Shown piece after piece: positions 31,205-34,540 of a DNA stretch of 34,540 bases. The notes beneath the pieces are model-generated. The model worked only from the letters and a program-made list of their open reading frames with translations. It had not been told where the DNA came from and made no database searches. This stretch comes from Nakamurella sp. (GTDB lineage Bacteria; Actinomycetota; Actinomycetes; Mycobacteriales; Nakamurellaceae), in contig JAFIHI010000131.1 of NCBI GenBank assembly GCA_017848755.1, forward strand, positions 1-34,540, in the 5' to 3' direction. The position numbers and the translations under genes were made by a program. The first letter of the stretch is position 1. Every line of letters starts with the position of its first letter.

Positions 31205-31891
31205 TCATCGCCCCGCCCCCACGTCGAAGACCTCGGGGTGAAGTGCCAGCGAGATGCGAGTGCGGCGGATGTGCGCGGTGAGAAAGCGCTCGCCGTCGGA
31301 GATATCGCGCCGCCGGATCGCATCGATGAGCAGTCGATGCTCCGCGTTGACCACCCACATGCGCTGCGGACCGGTGACCCGTACGAAGGCGCGGCGGTAC
31401 GACTGCGTGGTGTCCCAGAAGCGCTGCACCATGCGGTTCAACTCTGAAATGGGGTTGCCCGTATAGCAGAGCAGGTGAAGTTCGCGGTCGAGCTCAAGGA
31501 ATCGATCCTGGTCGTCGTTCGATTCGATCTCGCTCTGCAGCGCATCGATGTGGCCGAGCACGTTCGCGTCCAGGTGCGGGATGCTCTCGGCCAGCGCCAA
31601 CGGCTCCAGCCGCTCCCGCATTTTGTAGATGGCTTCGCATTCGGCGAGGTCGAGCCGGGACACCCATGCGCCGCTGCTGGCTTTGAGCTGGACCAGGCCC
31701 TGGGAATGCAGGATGCGCAGAGCCTCGCGCACCGGAAGCCGGCTCGCGCCGAACTGGGCGGCGACCTCCTCCTGGCGAATCCGTTCGCCCGGTTGAAGCA
31801 CACCGGACAGGATGTCCTCCCGCAGTCGGCCGGCAATGCGCTGGCTGGCGACTGTCGAGGTACTGCCGGCTTCGACGACGTCGCTCGTCAC
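31205..31891 (-). CDS. GntR-family transcriptional regulator, FCD subfamily
   Basis: 228 residues; GTG 31891 overlaps the TGA of the VOC gene. The N-terminal winged helix is clear: IAGRLREDILSGVLQPGERI, then the helix-turn-helix EVAAQFGASRLPVREALRIL and the wing with GAWVSRLD. The C-terminal all-helical FCD ligand-binding domain shows the Asp/His residues that usually bind metal or carboxylate ligands (LDRELHLLCYTG, NAEHRLLIDAI, LTAHIRRTR). FCD regulators respond to organic acids or aromatic intermediates. Three TTGGATCCA boxes in the nearby divergent promoter region are likely its operators. Confidence 0.93.
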   Translation of the reverse strand: MTSDVVEAGSTSTVASQRIAGRLREDILSGVLQPGERIRQEEVAAQFGASRLPVREALRILHSQGLVQLKASSGAWVSRLDLAECEAIYKMRERLEPLALAESIPHLDANVLGHIDALQSEIESNDDQDRFLELDRELHLLCYTGNPISELNRMVQRFWDTTQSYRRAFVRVTGPQRMWVVNAEHRLLIDAIRRRDISDGERFLTAHIRRTRISLALHPEVFDVGAGR

Positions 31892-32454
31892 GTCGTCTCC
31901 TTCGTCGTGATGTCGCCGGCTGGCGCCGCCGTCCCTGCGGCGGCCTTCTCAGCGAGGTAGAAGGCACGGCCGTGGGGGTAGGAGACGAGCTCGAACTGGA
32001 GGCCCCAGGGGGCGAGGAAGTACACCCAGCGCTGGCCCAGGTGCGGGCCCGAGCTGGTGGTCGGTTCGCCGAGCACCGTGACGCCCTGTTCGCGGAGGTA
32101 GGCGACTGCGGCGTCGAGATCGTCGACATACAAAGCAATGTGGTGTCCACCGACGTCGCTATTGCGCGGCGGTTCGGTGCGCTGGTCCGGCGCGGTGTAC
32201 TGGAAGACCTCGAAGACGGGGGAGCCGCCGCAGCGGAAGAAGCGCAGTTCCGGGCAGGTCGCGCGCGGGTGAATATTCAGGTGATCCGTCATCCAGTTGC
32301 CGGTCTCATCGGCCATGGGACCGAGCGAATACAGATACTCGCACCCCAGTACATCCACCAGAAAGCGCGTGGCCTCTTCCAGATCGGGCACCGTGATCCC
32401 GACATGGTCCATGCGTGCCAGACCGGGAAGCCCGCCGGGCGGTCGTTCCGTCAT
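31888..32454 (-). CDS. VOC-family protein (glyoxalase/extradiol-dioxygenase-like)
   Basis: 188 residues from ATG 32454, GAGGTG about 7 bases before. Two beta-alpha-beta-beta-beta modules typical of the vicinal oxygen chelate fold are seen: MDHVGITVPDLEEATRFLVDVLG in the first, and HHIALYVDDLDAAVAYLREQGV, then WVYFLAPWGLQFELVSYP in the second. Putative metal ligands are His 17 (MDHVG), the His in GGHHIALY and Glu in LQFELV. It may act as a small dioxygenase, lyase or isomerase. It is transcribed with gntR and divergently from the E1 gene. Confidence 0.87.
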   Translation of the reverse strand: MTERPPGGLPGLARMDHVGITVPDLEEATRFLVDVLGCEYLYSLGPMADETGNWMTDHLNIHPRATCPELRFFRCGGSPVFEVFQYTAPDQRTEPPRNSDVGGHHIALYVDDLDAAVAYLREQGVTVLGEPTTSSGPHLGQRWVYFLAPWGLQFELVSYPHGRAFYLAEKAAAGTAAPAGDITTKETT

Positions 32455-32524
32455 CTACGCACCTCGATGGAGCTCGCTGGCTCGCCGATCTGCCTGCGCT
32501 CGGCTTATCAGACGTCGGGGATCG

Positions 32525-32555
32525 ATTGGATCCAGTGGTCGCGGTTGGATCCATT
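32525..32555. promoter_or_regulatory. Two TTGGATCCA boxes on the VOC-gntR side
   Basis: attggatccagt (32525-32536) and gttggatccatt (32544-32555) are spaced 19 bases centre to centre, on the same face of the helix. Together with the perfect palindrome at 32652-32663 they form a three-site array typical of GntR/FCD operators. Confidence 0.7.
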
Positions 32556-32572
32556 GCACTTGGTTGGTGTAG

Positions 32573-32601
32573 AGGATGCGCGACGATAACTGCCATGTCA
32601 A
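32573..32601 (-). promoter_or_regulatory. Possible promoter of the VOC-gntR operon
   Basis: Minus-strand TTGACA (32596-32601), 17-base spacer, CATCCT (32573-32578). The -35 is perfect and the -10 weak. The two TTGGATCCA boxes lie downstream of it, between the proposed start site and the gene. Confidence 0.45.
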
Positions 32602-32607
32602 GGCCTA

Positions 32608-32636
32608 TCGACAAGGTTTCAGATCCGAGCTACAGT
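32608..32636 (+). promoter_or_regulatory. Probable promoter of the E1 dehydrogenase gene
   Basis: TCGACA (32608-32613), 17-base spacer, TACAGT (32631-32636). The palindromic box begins 16 bases after the -10, over the likely transcription start. Confidence 0.55.
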
Positions 32637-32651
32637 CACCGCTAAGAGAAA

Positions 32652-32663
32652 ATTGGATCCAAT
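32652..32663. promoter_or_regulatory. Perfect palindromic operator ATTGGATCCAAT
   Basis: Twelve-base exact palindrome just after the E1 promoter. It is the best-formed of the three TTGGATCCA boxes. The remainder of the 307-base gap 32455-32761 shows only a weak ggacagcgtcatcccgg (32730-32746), three mismatches from the dispersed motif. Confidence 0.72.
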
Positions 32664-32761
32664 CAACATCGACCCGGCTCCGCCCGTCGACGTGAACGCG
32701 ATGCGGCCGGCGACGGCGCCCGGCCGGGGGACAGCGTCATCCCGGCAGAAAGGTCGCGTAG

Positions 32762-34540
32762 ATGAGCAGCTTGACCAACCTCACCGCATCCGAGCCGTGG
32801 GTCGAACTCGCCGTCACCGACGAGGACTGGGATGCGGCCGACCCGCAGCTGCTGAAGGCCATGTTCAGCCAGCTGGTGCTGATCCGGTCCTTTGAGGAAT
32901 ACGTGCTCACGCTGGCAGGCGAGGGACTGGTGCACGGGCCGGCGCATTCGAGCATCGGTCAAGAGGGCGGCGCCGTGGGCTCCATCCTCCCGCTGCGCAC
33001 CGACGACACCGTCAACGGTTCGCACCGCGGGCACCACCAATTCCTCGCCAAGGCGCTCGGGCACGTCGCGCCGGACGGGATCGAGCCGACGGCGGATTTG
33101 CCGCCCGCCGTCCGCACGGTGTTGCAGCGCAGCCTGGCCGAGATCTGCGGCCTGGCAAGGGGTTACTGCTGCGGCCGCGGCGGCTCCATGCACCTGCAGT
33201 GGAAGGAAGCCGGGGCGATGGGCACCAATGCCATCGTCGGTGGCGGCGTGCCACAGGCGCTGGGATTCGCATTCAGCCACAAGCGGGCCGGCACGGACGC
33301 GGTATCGGTCACGTACTTCGGCGACGGCGCCATCAATATCGGTAGCGTTTTGGAGTCCTTCAACTTGGCCGCCGCGTGGTCGCTGCCGGTGTGCTTCTTC
33401 GTGGAGAACAACCTGTACGCGGTCTCCACCCACGTCGATGAATCCGCGGCGGAAACCCGACTGTCGGCCCGCGGACCCGGCTTCAAGATCCCGAGCTGGC
33501 GGGTCGACGGAATGGACCCACTCGCCGTGCACGCGGCCATGGCGCAGGCGCTGGACGTCATGCGCAACGGCGGCGGCCCCACCCTGATCGAGGCCGAGGT
33601 CTATCGGTATTTCCACCAGAACGGCCCGTTCCCAGGCAGCGCCTTCGGATATCGCAGCAAGACGGAAGAGCAGGCCTGGCGGGCGCGAGACCCATTGGCG
33701 CGCACTGGGGATCACCTAGTGCGGCGCGGGATTCTGACGCGCGAGCAGGTTGATTCCGCCGTCGACCGCGCGAAATCCACCATGGCGGCGATCGGTGACG
33801 AACTCACCGAACCGGTCGCCGGTGGCAAGCCCGGCAAGCGACAGATCAAGCCCTCCGAATGGCCCGATCCCTCGTTCGTCGACGTGGGCATCCGCGGTGA
33901 CCTGTCCGAGTTCGCGGGCGCACCGATGGCCGACTGGGACACGTTCACCGGCGAGATGGCGGACAGATCCTTCATCGAGGTGGTCGCCGAGGTGATGGGC
34001 GCCGCCATGGACGGCGACGAGCGCATCGTCATCCTCGGTGAAGACGTGCACCGGCTGGCCGGCGGCACCAACGGAGCGACGAAAGGCCTGCCGGAGAAGT
34101 ACCCGGATCGCGTACTGGGCACGCCGATCAGCGAGAACGCGTTTTCCGGAATGGGCGGCGGCATCGCCCTGGATGGCCGGTATCGGCCGGTGGTCGAGCT
34201 GATGTACGCGGACTTCCTGTGGGTGGCGGCCGATCAGCTCTTCAACCAGATCGGCAAGGCGCGGCACATGTTCGGCGGCGACAGCGCGGTGCCGGTGGTG
34301 TTCCGCGCCAAGTCGGCAGCCGGCGCCGGCTACGGCTCGCAGCACTCCATGGACCCCGCCGGTATCATCGCTACCTCGCCCGGTTGGCGGATCGCTGCTC
34401 CATCAACGCCTTTCGACTACGTCGGCATGATGAACAGCGCGCTGCGCTGCCAGGATCCGGTCTTCGTGATCGAGCACGTCGACCTGTACTCGTCGACCGG
34501 CCCCGGACCGGTCAAGGATCTCGACTATTGCATCCCGATC
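32762..34540 (+). CDS. Fused E1 alpha/beta 2-oxoacid dehydrogenase (pyruvate/acetoin/branched-chain type), 3' end outside window
   Basis: 593 codons are open from ATG 32762 to the last base, so the protein is cut by the window; relatives run to about 720 residues. The N-terminal half is the thiamin-diphosphate E1 alpha domain: HSSIGQEGGAVG, SHRGHHQFLAKALG, GRGGSMHL and the ThDP motif GDGAINIG ending in VENN. The C-terminal half is E1 beta: MADRSFIEVVAEVMGAAM, GEDVHRLAGGTNGATKGL, PISENAFSGMGGGIAL and PVVFRAKSAAGAG. Alpha and beta are normally separate genes; fusion occurs in a subset of actinobacterial and other enzymes. It would decarboxylate a 2-oxoacid and pass the acyl group to a lipoyl E2, not seen in the window. 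Control by the adjacent GntR protein is likely. Confidence 0.94.
   Translation, partial: MSSLTNLTASEPWVELAVTDEDWDAADPQLLKAMFSQLVLIRSFEEYVLTLAGEGLVHGPAHSSIGQEGGAVGSILPLRTDDTVNGSHRGHHQFLAKALGHVAPDGIEPTADLPPAVRTVLQRSLAEICGLARGYCCGRGGSMHLQWKEAGAMGTNAIVGGGVPQALGFAFSHKRAGTDAVSVTYFGDGAINIGSVLESFNLAAAWSLPVCFFVENNLYAVSTHVDESAAETRLSARGPGFKIPSWRVDGMDPLAVHAAMAQALDVMRNGGGPTLIEAEVYRYFHQNGPFPGSAFGYRSKTEEQAWRARDPLARTGDHLVRRGILTREQVDSAVDRAKSTMAAIGDELTEPVAGGKPGKRQIKPSEWPDPSFVDVGIRGDLSEFAGAPMADWDTFTGEMADRSFIEVVAEVMGAAMDGDERIVILGEDVHRLAGGTNGATKGLPEKYPDRVLGTPISENAFSGMGGGIALDGRYRPVVELMYADFLWVAADQLFNQIGKARHMFGGDSAVPVVFRAKSAAGAGYGSQHSMDPAGIIATSPGWRIAAPSTPFDYVGMMNSALRCQDPVFVIEHVDLYSSTGPGPVKDLDYCIPI

Overview
The window comes from a high-GC actinobacterium, most likely order Mycobacteriales (Mycobacterium, Gordonia, Rhodococcus, Nocardia type). 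The evidence is a GroEL ending in the GGM-type tail, a mycothiol-dependent isomerase-family enzyme, frequent GTG starts with ATGA/GTGA gene overlaps, and a gene order that follows the M. tuberculosis ercc3-Rv0862c-Rv0863-moaC2-mog-moaE2 neighbourhood. The species cannot be fixed from sequence alone.

Layout. Bases 1-15750 are mostly chromosomal core. They hold the 3' end of groL, an MDMPI-family enzyme, the XPB helicase, a DUF3516 Ski2-like helicase diverging from XPB, an Acg-type nitroreductase, the large XPB-partner-like protein, a small repeat-bearing protein, a MobA/MocA-like nucleotidyltransferase, an ACT-domain malic enzyme, moaC-mog-moaE and an L-2-hydroxyglutarate oxidase. Bases 15750-34540 look accessory and catabolic: an aromatic-hydroxylase-type FAD monooxygenase, a TrzA/AtzB-like amidohydrolase, an XRE-cupin regulator, and an operon of M24 hydrolase, bicupin, SDR, beta-hydroxyacid dehydrogenase, SnoaL-like protein and NmrA-like protein. 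These are followed by an RbsABC-type importer, a VOC protein with a GntR/FCD regulator, and a fused E1 alpha/beta 2-oxoacid dehydrogenase that runs off the end. A two-gene nucleotidyltransferase toxin-antitoxin cassette sits between the monooxygenase and the amidohydrolase.

How the parts connect. Three promoters of the catabolic block (monooxygenase, amidohydrolase, M24 operon) share the core TGTTCAGTAT, which suggests one regulon, with the XRE-cupin protein as the obvious candidate regulator. The VOC-GntR and E1 genes diverge around three TTGGATCCA boxes, which suggests local GntR control. The substrate is unknown. The gene set suggests uptake, hydroxylation, C-N or amide hydrolysis, oxidation and 2-oxoacid decarboxylation.

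The most unusual signals are two. (a) A dispersed 17-bp motif, consensus CGRGTATGACGNNGTTC, has nine exact copies of its core ATGACGNNGTTC where about 0.07 would be expected by chance. It occurs in intergenic DNA, in poorly conserved parts of proteins, and across the start codons of moaC and the mobA-like gene. (b) The toxin-antitoxin cassette is bracketed by a 43-bp directly repeated hairpin, as if it had split and duplicated a terminator between two convergent genes.
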